Below are positions 8,879 through 17,365 of a DNA stretch of 39,939 nucleotides, piece after piece (positions within the stretch are counted from its first letter, which is position 1; every line of letters starts with the position of its first letter). Location: NCBI RefSeq assembly GCF_000968015.1, contig NZ_LACH01000108.1, positions 1-39,939 on the forward strand, written 5' to 3'. The position numbers and the translations under genes were made by a program. The stretch comes from Pseudomonas fluorescens (lineage in GTDB: Bacteria; Pseudomonadota; Gammaproteobacteria; Pseudomonadales; Pseudomonadaceae). The notes under the pieces were generated by a model that did no database searches, was not told the origin of the DNA, and was given only the letters and a program-made list of their open reading frames with translations.

Positions 8879-9964
8879 ATGATTCCGGTATATCAGCCCT
8901 TTCTGGGCGGACGCGAAAAGGAATATGTGAATCAGTGTCTTGATTCGACCTGGATTTCTTCTCGCGGAGAATTTATCTCCCGCTTTGAGAGCGAGTTTGC
9001 CCAATACATCGGTGCGGAACATGCGACCACAGTGAGCAATGGCACGGTTGCTCTGCACCTGGCAATGGCTGCTTTGGGGCTTGGACCTGGCGATGAGGTG
9101 ATTGTCCCAACGCTCACTTATGTGGCGTCCGTCAATACCATCATGCAAACCGGGGCAAGCGTCGTGTACGCTGAATCCCTGGCTGATACCTGGAACGTCA
9201 GCGTTCCAGACATCCGCAGCCGCATCACGCCTAAAACCAAAGCCGTCATGGTCGTACACCTGTACGGTCTGGCGTGTGACATGGACGAGGTTGTGGCTCT
9301 GTGTAAAGAGCACAACCTGCTGCTGATCGAAGACTGCGCAGAAGCCTTTGGCTCTCTGTACAAAGGTCAGCATGTAGGGACTTTCGGTGATGTCGCTACG
9401 TTCAGCTTTTTTGGAAACAAGACCATTACCACCGGTGAGGGTGGGATGGTGGTGTCCAAAAACAAGGACATCCACGAAAGAGCCTGTCACCTCAAAAGCC
9501 AGGGTGTGTCCAAGACCCGTGAATACTGGCATGACGAGTTGGCATTCAACTATCGGATGACCAACATCTGTGCAGCCATTGGCCTTGCCCAGCTGGAACG
9601 AGCAGACGAGATCATCGCTCTCAAGCGGCAGGTTGCGGACTGGTATCGTGAAGCGCTCGAAGGGCTTCCGCTGCAGATGCATGCAGAGCAACCAGGCACA
9701 CGCCACTCCTACTGGATGTGCTCGGTGCTGTTGGACGATCCGAGTCAGCGTCAGGCATTGCGTGATCATTTGAAGAGCAAGGGCATTGAGACACGCCCTC
9801 TGTTTGCTCCTGCTCATAACATGCCGCATTGCAAGACGGATGAAACCTTTCCGGTAGCGCAGGACCTTAGCTCGCGAGGGATGAACCTCCCGAGTTATCC
9901 GACGCTGACCCGTGAACAGGTGCAGCAAGTAGTAGAAGAAATTCGATCTTACTTTGCCAGCTGA
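8879..9964 (+). CDS. per: GDP-perosamine synthase (PLP aminotransferase)
   Basis: Transfers an amino group, usually from glutamate, to GDP-4-keto-6-deoxymannose to give GDP-perosamine. The 361-residue DegT/DnrJ/EryC1/StrS aminotransferase resembles Vibrio cholerae RfbE over its full length as I recall it: the N-terminal M-I-P-V-Y, the W-x-S-S-R-G stretch, T-V-S-N-G-T-V-A-L-H-L-A-M, and S-F-F-G-N-K-T-I-T-x-G-E-G-G-M-V with the PLP lysine at 181. ATG 8879 is preferred because AAAGGGGG ends about 5 nt upstream. A GTG directly before it is also in frame. Sister aminotransferases for other keto sugars differ in these motifs, so the substrate call is fairly secure. Confidence 0.92.
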   Translation: MIPVYQPFLGGREKEYVNQCLDSTWISSRGEFISRFESEFAQYIGAEHATTVSNGTVALHLAMAALGLGPGDEVIVPTLTYVASVNTIMQTGASVVYAESLADTWNVSVPDIRSRITPKTKAVMVVHLYGLACDMDEVVALCKEHNLLLIEDCAEAFGSLYKGQHVGTFGDVATFSFFGNKTITTGEGGMVVSKNKDIHERACHLKSQGVSKTREYWHDELAFNYRMTNICAAIGLAQLERADEIIALKRQVADWYREALEGLPLQMHAEQPGTRHSYWMCSVLLDDPSQRQALRDHLKSKGIETRPLFAPAHNMPHCKTDETFPVAQDLSSRGMNLPSYPTLTREQVQQVVEEIRSYFAS

Positions 9965-9976
9965 TGTTGCGTTGGG

Positions 9977-10000
9977 ATTGAGGCTGGTAACAGCCTCAAT
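9977..10000 (+). other. strong hairpin with GTAA tetraloop between per and wzm
   Basis: A perfect 10-bp inverted repeat (9977-9986 and 9991-10000) closes on a GTAA loop, a GNRA-type tetraloop in RNA. The bases after it (TCTCATAAAA) do not make a proper T-run, so it is a weak candidate for an intrinsic terminator. It may instead stabilise or separate the upstream sugar-nucleotide mRNA from the exporter mRNA. It lies 28 bases ahead of the micro-ORF at 10028. Confidence 0.6.
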
Positions 10001-10027
10001 TCTCATAAAATTCAAAGAGGACGAATA

Positions 10028-10066
10028 ATGTCCAGGCTTTCGAATTTAATTATTCAGGGGAAGTAA
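10028..10066 (+). CDS. 12-codon leader ORF translationally coupled to wzm
   Basis: ATG at 10028 opens a 12-residue frame (MSRLSNLIIQGK) ending in TAA at 10064-10066. The last A of the stop is the first base of the wzm ATG (TAATG). AGAGG at 10016-10020 lies 7 bases before the ATG, a good ribosome binding site. wzm has its own GGGGAAG just upstream, inside this frame. The arrangement suggests translational coupling or a leader peptide; expression of the peptide itself is inferred only. Confidence 0.45.
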   Translation: MSRLSNLIIQGK

Positions 10067-10848
10067 TGTTTTCGTATTTTTCTCGCGTTTGGGCTGCTCG
10101 ATACTTTTGGGTGCATCTTGCTCTAGCTGATCTGCGCTCCCGCTGGCGCAGGTCTTTTTTTGGCGTGACGTGGTCAATTATCCAGCCACTGGGTATGACA
10201 ATACTCCTGACACTGGTGTTTAGCCGGCTGTTCAATACGGACGTATTAACTTACGCACCCTATGTCCTCTCAGGGATCGTCGTTTGGGAGTTCATTTCCG
10301 CTAATACAATTGGCGGTTCACTGTCTTTCGTTCAGGCGGATGCCTACATTAAACAATGTAATCATCCCCTGGCAATTTATACCTTGCGAACAGTGCTCGG
10401 TAGCTCAATCGTGCTCATGCTGGCCAGCGTTTCCCTCTATCTCTGGGTCGCGATCATGATGCCGCAGAATTTCGGCTGGAGCTGGTTGGCGACGCTAACG
10501 ATATTTCCCGTTGTTGCCTTGATAGCCTGGCCCGTATCCACACTTCTCTCCTACATCAGCACCCGTTTTCGTGATGTCCCCCACGCGCTTGGATTGGTGA
10601 TGCAGTCTTTATGGTTTGTGTCTCCAGTGTACTTCGAAGCGAAAATGTTTCAAAACGGTGGGCTGCACGCGCTGGTTGATTACAACCCGATTTATCACAT
10701 TCTCCAGTTGTTTAGAGCACCACTGTTGCAAGGGGAATGGCCGACCCTTGCCAACTATGCTTTTAGTTTGGGTACCGCTTTGTTCTTTGGTCTTATCGCG
10801 ATGTATGTTGGTTACAAAGCAGAGCGGAAGGTGATTTTTTACCTATGA
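10066..10848 (+). CDS. wzm: O-antigen ABC transporter permease
   Basis: The membrane subunit of the ABC-2 type exporter that moves undecaprenyl-linked O-polysaccharide across the inner membrane. The 260-residue protein has about six hydrophobic segments and the typical cytoplasmic start R-Y-F-W-V-H-L-A-L-A-D-L-R-S-R-W-R-R-S followed by G-V-T-W-S-I-I-Q-P-L. This resembles Wzm/RfbA/KpsM-like permeases. It overlaps the ATPase gene wzt by ATGA, as usual for this pair. It indicates that the locus uses the ABC-dependent route; no Wzx flippase or Wzy polymerase is seen. Confidence 0.93.
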   Translation: MFSYFSRVWAARYFWVHLALADLRSRWRRSFFGVTWSIIQPLGMTILLTLVFSRLFNTDVLTYAPYVLSGIVVWEFISANTIGGSLSFVQADAYIKQCNHPLAIYTLRTVLGSSIVLMLASVSLYLWVAIMMPQNFGWSWLATLTIFPVVALIAWPVSTLLSYISTRFRDVPHALGLVMQSLWFVSPVYFEAKMFQNGGLHALVDYNPIYHILQLFRAPLLQGEWPTLANYAFSLGTALFFGLIAMYVGYKAERKVIFYL

Positions 10849-11615
10849 GAATGAATAAAATCAATCAAATCAATGTAAAGAACGTCAACCTCCATTACGC
10901 AGCCGCGGCTTATAAGGAACGTTCATTAAAGTCGTTGATGGCGAATATCTTTTCAAAAAAAGAAGCCAATAATCACGTGGCCGATATTCACGCGCTCAAG
11001 AACATAAATGTTCAAATTGTCAGCGGCGAGCGTGTGGGGCTTCTTGGACATAATGGCGCGGGTAAAAGCACGTTTCTCAAGACTGTTGCCGGTTTGTATC
11101 CAATCTCCAGTGGCGAACTGGACGTACAAGGCCAGGTTCGTTCGCTGTTTGACTTGAGCTTGGGGTTCGAGCCAGATGCCACGGGGCGTGAGAATATTCT
11201 CTACCGTGGCCTGTTGCTTGGTCTGTCTCCAAAGTTCATGCGAGAGAAGATCGACGAAATAGTAGCGTTTGCTGATCTGGGCGAATTTATTGATTACCCG
11301 ATTAAAACGTACTCTGCCGGGATGCAAGTTCGCCTGGCATTTGCTATATCGACCACCGTCGGTGGCGACATTTTGTTGCTCGATGAGGTTATTGGTGCGG
11401 GCGATGCCAACTTTATGGCAAAGGCCAAAGTACGTATCACCAGTCTGATCGAAAAGGCTGAAATACTCGTTCTGGCCTCTCATGACTTCGGTGCTTTGCA
11501 GTCCATCTGCACCCGAGGCTTGGTCTTTCACCATGGTGAGTTGAAGTTCGACGGTGAAATAACAGACGCTATCGCCGAATACAAGAAGATAAATGGACTT
11601 GCTGATGCAAACTAA
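10845..11615 (+). CDS. wzt: O-antigen ABC transporter ATPase, short form
   Basis: The ATP-binding subunit partnering Wzm. The Walker A loop is G-H-N-G-A-G-K-S-T at 68-76, the ABC signature Y-S-A-G-M-Q is at 156-161, and the Walker B strand I-L-L-L-D-E is at 176-181. The protein ends at residue 256, directly after the nucleotide-binding domain. It therefore lacks the C-terminal carbohydrate-binding domain that long Wzt proteins (about 400 residues or more) use to recognise the capped chain end. The 3' end overlaps the following glycosyltransferase gene by 23 bases. Confidence 0.93.
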   Translation: MRMNKINQINVKNVNLHYAAAAYKERSLKSLMANIFSKKEANNHVADIHALKNINVQIVSGERVGLLGHNGAGKSTFLKTVAGLYPISSGELDVQGQVRSLFDLSLGFEPDATGRENILYRGLLLGLSPKFMREKIDEIVAFADLGEFIDYPIKTYSAGMQVRLAFAISTTVGGDILLLDEVIGAGDANFMAKAKVRITSLIEKAEILVLASHDFGALQSICTRGLVFHHGELKFDGEITDAIAEYKKINGLADAN

Positions 11616-13890
11616 ACCGTTTCGTGTGATGTGGCTGCTGAACCATGGTGCGGCTCGTAAGTTTGAGCTTGAAATGCTCAAGTCTCTGGGTGTTAAAGAG
11701 TTCTTTCTACCAAAGTCATTTCCACAGGAAATCGGTTTTCGTTCGGCAAGCGTAGATCATTCGGAAGATGCGAACCTCACCATCCCGGCTGAAGACTTAG
11801 AGGTTCTAAATCAGCAGAACTGGTACGTGGCGCCATCGAAAGAAGCTTGGGATATAGCCAATAAATACTTTGATGTATGCTTTTTCATCTGCCATTCAAA
11901 AGGCTTCATGAATGAGGTTTCACGATCATTCACCGGCGCGGCCATTTGGCGAGCCTATGGGCTGGATAAGACGCTAAGTTACTCAGAAGTCGTGAAAATC
12001 TTGACGTTAGGTACGCAGTCAGTAAAGAAACTAGGACGACGTCTTTGGTTGGGGATCGCGTACGATCATCTTGCCGACTCTGAGCCCATGTACCTGCAAA
12101 AACGAAAGGCGTTTTTACCGCTGGGCCTGAATAACTGTGCGATCAATGACATCTGGAACGGAAAGCAGAAGCACATTTTTTTCGTGCGCCCGGACATTGG
12201 TTTTAGTAGTTACTATAAAAAAGTATACGAAGATTTCATTTCGGATATGCAAGGGATGCCCTACAAAATCGGTGGTTCTCAGCCGATTGAAGTGGATGAT
12301 CCGAACGTGTTGGGATTTGTTACCCACGAAGAGCATGAACGCAATATGAGAGAGTCGCGAGTGATGTTTTATCATTCCAGCGAACCAAACCATATTCATT
12401 ATCATCCCTTCGAAGCGATCCGCGTCGGCATGCCATTAATCTTCATGAGTGGTGGCATTCTGGATCGAATGGGTGGAGCGACCCTTCCTGGTCGATGCGA
12501 GTCTGTCAAAGAAGCGAGAGAGAAAATTCGTCGCATCTTGAATGATGATTCGAAGTTTATCCAGCAAGTGCGTAGAAGTCAGGCGGTCCTGCTGGAGCCC
12601 ATGCGCGCAGAGAACTGTGAAGCCGCTTGGGTCAGCAGCTTCAAGGAAATTCTGCAAGAGCTGGAAGTCAGCCGCTTGGAACAAAGCCAGCGGCCAGTCA
12701 AGCGCAAGAAAATCGCAGTGGTAGTCCCTGTCGAATATCGCGGGGGAAGCCTTCGTGGAGCCCATCTGTTAGCGGAAGCTTTGCATGAAGGAAGCAGGCA
12801 GTGGGGAGAAGATGTCGATGTTGTCCTCTTGCATTTGAAGTCTGCTGACGAAGAGGCAGAAGATCCTTCCGATCAGGATGAGAGAATTCAGCTTCGCACT
12901 TTTCATTGGAAAACTCTCGACGCGCAAACAGCACGCAGAGCCATGCGATATGCAGGTCACGACGGCTGGGAGCCGGACTCCGGGAGATATGTTGTTCCGG
13001 ATGATGGTATTAAACAGCTTCTGGACTGCGACGCGTGGATCATAGTCTCTGATCGTGTAGAGGCCCCCTTAGTGCCTCTGCGGCCATGCATATTTATGGT
13101 CTATGACTACCTCCAGCGCTATGAAAAGGTACTTTCGAAAAGCGGAGATGAACACTTTATTAGTGCCGTGCGTAGGGCGCAGAAGCTGCTTGTAACGACA
13201 GAGTTTACGAAGCAGGACGCCATTCAGTACGCAGGCGTTGAAGTGAATCGAATTGCTAAAGTGCCTATGCTGGCTCCCGACTTTTCAAAAGTTGGACCTG
13301 GGATATTGTCGGCGCCCGATCAGCCATATTTCTTATGGACAACTAATGCCGGCGCGCATAAGAATCATGTGAACGCACTGAAGGCGCTTAAATTTTATTA
13401 TGAAACTCTCGGAGGTCAATTCTTCTGTCATGTGACGGGCGTGAACACTGACAATCTGCTAGAGAGTAGTGCGCCGCACCTGAAGTCTCTCTCCGCAGTG
13501 GTTAATGCAAGTGCTGCATTATCGGAGAAAGTTAAATGGCTTGGCGAACTCCCTGACTTTGAATACCGTTGCACTTTGGCAAATGCAACGTTTCTATGGC
13601 ATGCAGGAAAAATTGACAACGGTTCATTCAGTGTTGTCGAGGCCGCTAGCTTAGGTGTGCCGGCATTGAGCAGTGACTATCCCGCCATGCGTGAGATGGA
13701 CGTTCAATTTTCACTGCAGTTGTCCTGGATGAATGCCTCCGACTACAAAGAGATGGCGCACCAGTTGAAAGAGATGGAATTGACTTACTTGTCCAAGAAG
13801 GCCCTGCTTCCTTCGCCTGAGGTATTGGCAGAACAAGGCGTTGAGAAGTTGGCGGCACAATATTGGGGAGTCATAAGAGAGTGTCTATAA
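11593..13890 (+). CDS. large two-domain glycosyltransferase
   Basis: A 765-residue cytoplasmic protein that appears to hold two GT-B-like halves. The first (about 1-365) ends with H-P-F-E-A-I-R-V-G-M-P-L-I-F near its C-terminal part, like the nucleotide-sugar site of GT-B enzymes. A basic linker (K-R-K-K-I-A-V-V-V-P-V-E, about 374-385) starts a second half with a GT4-like core near F-L-W-T-T-N and D-N-G-S-F-S-V-V-E-A-A-S-L-G-V-P. There the usual E-x7-E is D-x7-E. It probably adds one or more residues of the O-chain, and two activities in one protein are plausible. ATG 11593 lies inside wzt; a second ATG at 11605 is an alternative. Confidence 0.75.
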   Translation: MDLLMQTKPFRVMWLLNHGAARKFELEMLKSLGVKEFFLPKSFPQEIGFRSASVDHSEDANLTIPAEDLEVLNQQNWYVAPSKEAWDIANKYFDVCFFICHSKGFMNEVSRSFTGAAIWRAYGLDKTLSYSEVVKILTLGTQSVKKLGRRLWLGIAYDHLADSEPMYLQKRKAFLPLGLNNCAINDIWNGKQKHIFFVRPDIGFSSYYKKVYEDFISDMQGMPYKIGGSQPIEVDDPNVLGFVTHEEHERNMRESRVMFYHSSEPNHIHYHPFEAIRVGMPLIFMSGGILDRMGGATLPGRCESVKEAREKIRRILNDDSKFIQQVRRSQAVLLEPMRAENCEAAWVSSFKEILQELEVSRLEQSQRPVKRKKIAVVVPVEYRGGSLRGAHLLAEALHEGSRQWGEDVDVVLLHLKSADEEAEDPSDQDERIQLRTFHWKTLDAQTARRAMRYAGHDGWEPDSGRYVVPDDGIKQLLDCDAWIIVSDRVEAPLVPLRPCIFMVYDYLQRYEKVLSKSGDEHFISAVRRAQKLLVTTEFTKQDAIQYAGVEVNRIAKVPMLAPDFSKVGPGILSAPDQPYFLWTTNAGAHKNHVNALKALKFYYETLGGQFFCHVTGVNTDNLLESSAPHLKSLSAVVNASAALSEKVKWLGELPDFEYRCTLANATFLWHAGKIDNGSFSVVEAASLGVPALSSDYPAMREMDVQFSLQLSWMNASDYKEMAHQLKEMELTYLSKKALLPSPEVLAEQGVEKLAAQYWGVIRECL

Positions 13891-15533
13891 ATAAATATGG
13901 TATTTACTTGGCTTACGCGCCGGGTTTGGATTTGCGTCATGAAGGATTGGGTAGATACCTCGCTGCTTTTCTGAAAGGGGCAAGCGACCGAGAAGATGTG
14001 CGCTTTGTGCTGGTATGCCCGAGTTGGTCGAAAGAAGGACTTCAAGATCTATTTCGCAGCGAGGGTGTTTCACAAGAGCGCTTTGAATTAGTTTCTCCAT
14101 CGAAAAAGCCGATGGTATTACGCGTCTACGAAGCCTACATGGCTCGCAAGAAACGAAAGCGGAAGCCAGGACTATTAAAAAGACTTTCCAATGGGGCCTC
14201 AGCGATTAAAAGAGTTGCCATTGATCACGTTGAGCAGCAGTTAGTCACGACTAATTCCTACTCGGGCTTGGCGTTGCTGCTAGTAGAAGGACTTTTTCTT
14301 GCGGGCCTTGCGCTTTTGATTAGCCCAGTCATTATCTTGGCGTTGATTGTTCTCTTTTTCATAAAGCTCAAGTTTGTTTTTAAGCGAGTGTCCCGACCTT
14401 TTCGGCGCCTTTTATCACGCGCACGAGGGGCCGTTGGGGAACCGAAAAACGACGCTTTCATTTTTCGACTATATAAGCGAATGGAGCGAATTGAGTCAGA
14501 GCGGATGCTTCACTTGATTGATAACCTGGCTGATGTAAAAGCTTGGTACAGTCCTACTGCTTTTTGGCCTGCCTTCAACAAAATAGATCGTCCACGTCTG
14601 ATGTGTGTGCCAGATGTAGTGCTATCGGATTTCCCCGTCGGCTTCTCAAGTGTGGGAGGTGAACGCTTTTTGCAAACATTTGAGGATGTTCGCCGATCAA
14701 TCCAGACTGGGCAGTATTACGTCACCTACAGCAGCGCGATCAAGTGGGATACATTGGTCGAACAGTATTCGATCCGCGCTTCTAATGTATCGGTGATTCA
14801 CCATGCGCCGAATATGCTGAACCAGTGGGTCACAACCCGAGGGTTTGCTGATCTGGAAGCGACCTCGCTCCACTATGCACAAACGCTTCTTGGTAGTGCG
14901 ATGCCTAAATCCTCTAATAAGAACTATACGGTAGGTTTTGCAAATACATCGTTCAAGTTTATATTTTATGCAAGTCAGTTTAGGCCGAACAAAAACCTGT
15001 TGATGTTGTTGCGTGCATACGAATTTCTTTTAAGAAAAAAGTATATCAGTCACAAGCTGATTTTGACCGGTGATCCTGAGCGTTATCCGGCGGTTCAAAA
15101 GTTTATCGCCGAACACAACTTGGAGAACGACGTTTTATGCTTGCACGGCCTGACGGTGCAGCAGCTTGCTGCCTGTTACAAGTTGGCAGATCTGGCAGTA
15201 AACCCTAGTCTGAGTGAAGGTGGATGCCCTTTTACCTTTACCGAGGCTCTGTCCGTAGACACGCCGGTGGTCATGGCTCGAATCGCGGTTACCGAGGAAA
15301 TACTTAATCAGCCCGAGCTTCAAGACACGACATTTTTTGACCCATTTGAATGGGAAGATATTGCTCGCCGTATCGAATGGGCACTTGCTCATCGAGAAGA
15401 GCTTCTGACACTGCAGAAAAAAATCTATCAGAGCCTGATTCAGCGCACCTGGACGGATGTTGTGAATGAGCACATCACTGTTCTTGAAGCTATTTCTGTA
15501 GGCGGCGGTATCCCGTTGGAGGCCCAGCTATGA
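13881..15533 (+). CDS. family 4-like glycosyltransferase with hydrophobic insertion
   Basis: A 550-residue GT-B enzyme, longer than usual for GT4 (about 350-400). The C-terminal half is typical: F-Y-A-S-Q-F-R-P-N-K-N motif, L-T-G-D-P-E-R-Y, and S-E-G-G-C-P-F-T-F-T-E-A-L. The N-terminal half carries a basic stretch, then a strongly hydrophobic double segment of about 45 residues (near 125-170), then another basic stretch. This looks like a membrane hairpin or two transmembrane helices inserted in the donor-distal domain. GTG 13881 is preferred, with GGGGAG about 10 nt upstream; TTG 13863 would add six residues. It overlaps the previous gene by 10 bases. Confidence 0.75.
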   Translation: MSINKYGIYLAYAPGLDLRHEGLGRYLAAFLKGASDREDVRFVLVCPSWSKEGLQDLFRSEGVSQERFELVSPSKKPMVLRVYEAYMARKKRKRKPGLLKRLSNGASAIKRVAIDHVEQQLVTTNSYSGLALLLVEGLFLAGLALLISPVIILALIVLFFIKLKFVFKRVSRPFRRLLSRARGAVGEPKNDAFIFRLYKRMERIESERMLHLIDNLADVKAWYSPTAFWPAFNKIDRPRLMCVPDVVLSDFPVGFSSVGGERFLQTFEDVRRSIQTGQYYVTYSSAIKWDTLVEQYSIRASNVSVIHHAPNMLNQWVTTRGFADLEATSLHYAQTLLGSAMPKSSNKNYTVGFANTSFKFIFYASQFRPNKNLLMLLRAYEFLLRKKYISHKLILTGDPERYPAVQKFIAEHNLENDVLCLHGLTVQQLAACYKLADLAVNPSLSEGGCPFTFTEALSVDTPVVMARIAVTEEILNQPELQDTTFFDPFEWEDIARRIEWALAHREELLTLQKKIYQSLIQRTWTDVVNEHITVLEAISVGGGIPLEAQL

Positions 15534-16159
15534 CTCCAATCACAGGCATGCTGATTCTGGGGTTTGGTGGTCATGCCCGGAGTGTGGCTGACGTTGCACT
15601 CGCATCGGGAGTGACACAGTTGTGCTTCATCGACGCCAATGCCAAGCCAGATGAATCGTTTTGTTCGTTTCCAGTGAAAGCGTCTCTGGACTTTGAGCTG
15701 CCCCAAGATTGGTCAGTCATTCCTGCAGCTGGCGATAACAAAAAGAGAATTGAGCAGTGCGAATGGGTTATTCGGCAGGGATGGCCCTTAGCGACACTCA
15801 TCTCTCCCAGCGCCACCATAGGCGTTGGAGCCCAGATCGGTGAAGGGACTTTTATTGCTCATCACGCTCATGTCGGGCCGATGGCATCCGTCGGACGTGG
15901 TTGCATTATCAACACAGGCGCAATTGTTGAGCATGAGTGTGTGGTGGGTGACTACAACCACATTTCGGTCGGAGCGGTGGTTGCTGGTCGGAGTCACGTA
16001 GGCGATCGCTGTTTCCTGGGCGCAGGCTCAACGGTGATCGACGGGCTGCAAGTGACAGACGATGTCATGCTGGGCGCGGGGGCGTGTGCTCATCGCAATC
16101 TGGTACAGGCCGGTACCTACGTGGGAGTTCCCGCGAAGTATTTGGGGCGTAAACATTGA
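15530..16159 (+). CDS. sugar N-acyltransferase (NeuD/PglD/PerB type)
   Basis: A 209-residue left-handed beta-helix acyltransferase. Residues 1-70 form the PglD-type N-terminal domain (L-I-L-G-F-G-G-H-A-R-S-V-A-D-V), and about 85-200 hold hexapeptide repeats with the catalytic-type H-H-A-H-V-G stretch, ending in V-G-V-P-A-K-Y-L-G. Family members acetylate the amino group of nucleotide-activated amino sugars, including GDP-perosamine (PerB). Given per upstream, the likely product is GDP-N-acyl-perosamine. It overlaps the preceding gene by ATGA. The acyl group (acetyl or formyl) is not read from sequence; the fold argues against a formyltransferase of the folate-dependent type. Confidence 0.82.
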   Translation: MTPITGMLILGFGGHARSVADVALASGVTQLCFIDANAKPDESFCSFPVKASLDFELPQDWSVIPAAGDNKKRIEQCEWVIRQGWPLATLISPSATIGVGAQIGEGTFIAHHAHVGPMASVGRGCIINTGAIVEHECVVGDYNHISVGAVVAGRSHVGDRCFLGAGSTVIDGLQVTDDVMLGAGACAHRNLVQAGTYVGVPAKYLGRKH

Positions 16160-17265
16160 AAATCCTGCATTTTTTCAAGACTTACTACCCAGACACCATG
16201 GGCGGGGTAGAGCAGGTTATCTTTCAGCTCGCTGAGGGAGGGACGCAGCACGGTATCGAGTCTGAAGTTCTTTACCTTAGTCCCCGTGGTGCCATGCGCA
16301 ATGAACGGCTCGGACACCATATTACACACCGCTCGTATGAAAATTTTCAGATTGCTTCCACTGGTTTTTCAGTGGGGGCGGTAAAAGACTTCTACGAGCT
16401 GGCAAAACAAGCCGACATTATCCATTACCATTTTCCTTGGCCGTTTATGGATATGGTTCACTTTCTAACCAGAGTCAAGAAGCCGACCGTTGTTACGTAT
16501 CACTCCGATATCGTGAAGCAGCAGTCATTGCTCCGACTCTATAATCCACTCTTACACGCATTTCTTCGAAATGTAGATGTAATCGTTGCATCCTCACCTA
16601 ACTATGTTGCCAGCAGCGAAACGCTAGGCAAGTACGTGGATAAGGTCAAGGTCGTCCCCATTGGTATCGATCGCAATACGTACCCAGAGGCGACTGAAGC
16701 ATCGTTGGCGCATTGGCGTGAAGCAGTAGGGGAGCGCTTTTTCCTTTTTGTCGGGGCGCTTCGTTATTACAAAGGCCTTGATTTTCTTCTGGAAGCGGCT
16801 CAGCAAACGAAACTGCCTATCGTGATCATGGGCAAGGGGCCCATGGAAATGGCCCTGAAACAGAAGGCTAAAGATGCGAACCTCGATAATGTCTTTTTTG
16901 TCGGTGCCCTGCCCGATAGTGATAAGGCCGCATTGATGACCCTGTGTTTTGCTTTGGTATTTCCCTCCCACCTCAGATCCGAAGCCTTCGGGATTTCTCT
17001 GCTGGAAGGGGCGATGTATGGGAAGCCGCTCATCTCCTGCGAAATTGGAACGGGTACGACGTACATCAATATCAAAGGTGAAACAGGCTGTGTCGCCCTC
17101 CCGGGGGACAGTGCGTCGCTTGCGAGCGCTATGAAGAAGCTGTGGGATGATCCCGTGGGCGCCGCCAACATGGGGGAGAATGCTCTAAAGCGTTATGAAA
17201 AGTATTTCAAGGCCGATGATATGGTTAGGTCCTACAGCGAAATATATCGCTCGCTATTAAAGTAA
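16156..17265 (+). CDS. GT4 glycosyltransferase, WbpZ-like
   Basis: A 369-residue GT-B glycosyltransferase. It begins K-I-L-H-F-F-K-T-Y-Y-P-D-T-M-G-G-V-E-Q, typical of the WbpZ/WbdC-like mannosyl- and rhamnosyltransferases, has P-I-G-I-D near residue 170 and F-V-G-A-L-R-Y-Y-K-G-L-D in the linker. The donor site motif is S-E-A-F-G-I-S-L-L-E, a standard E-x7-E. It likely adds an early residue next to the primer on the lipid carrier or extends the chain with perosamine. The start is a TTG at 16156 overlapping the previous stop (TTGA); no better start exists nearby. It closes the coupled chain of genes beginning at 10028. Confidence 0.85.
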   Translation: MKILHFFKTYYPDTMGGVEQVIFQLAEGGTQHGIESEVLYLSPRGAMRNERLGHHITHRSYENFQIASTGFSVGAVKDFYELAKQADIIHYHFPWPFMDMVHFLTRVKKPTVVTYHSDIVKQQSLLRLYNPLLHAFLRNVDVIVASSPNYVASSETLGKYVDKVKVVPIGIDRNTYPEATEASLAHWREAVGERFFLFVGALRYYKGLDFLLEAAQQTKLPIVIMGKGPMEMALKQKAKDANLDNVFFVGALPDSDKAALMTLCFALVFPSHLRSEAFGISLLEGAMYGKPLISCEIGTGTTYINIKGETGCVALPGDSASLASAMKKLWDDPVGAANMGENALKRYEKYFKADDMVRSYSEIYRSLLK

Positions 17266-17365
17266 TGGGTGTTGCTGAACGAAATATAGCTTAGAGCTTT
17301 GCGTTTATATTGTGCACATGAAATGACAAGAATAGCGCATTAAAAAACTGGACGTAGAGACTGTT

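Noticed and set aside
8858..10015. 385-codon ORF antisense to per
   Set aside because: The plus strand encodes a complete aminotransferase with catalytic lysine. The antisense protein shows no domain.
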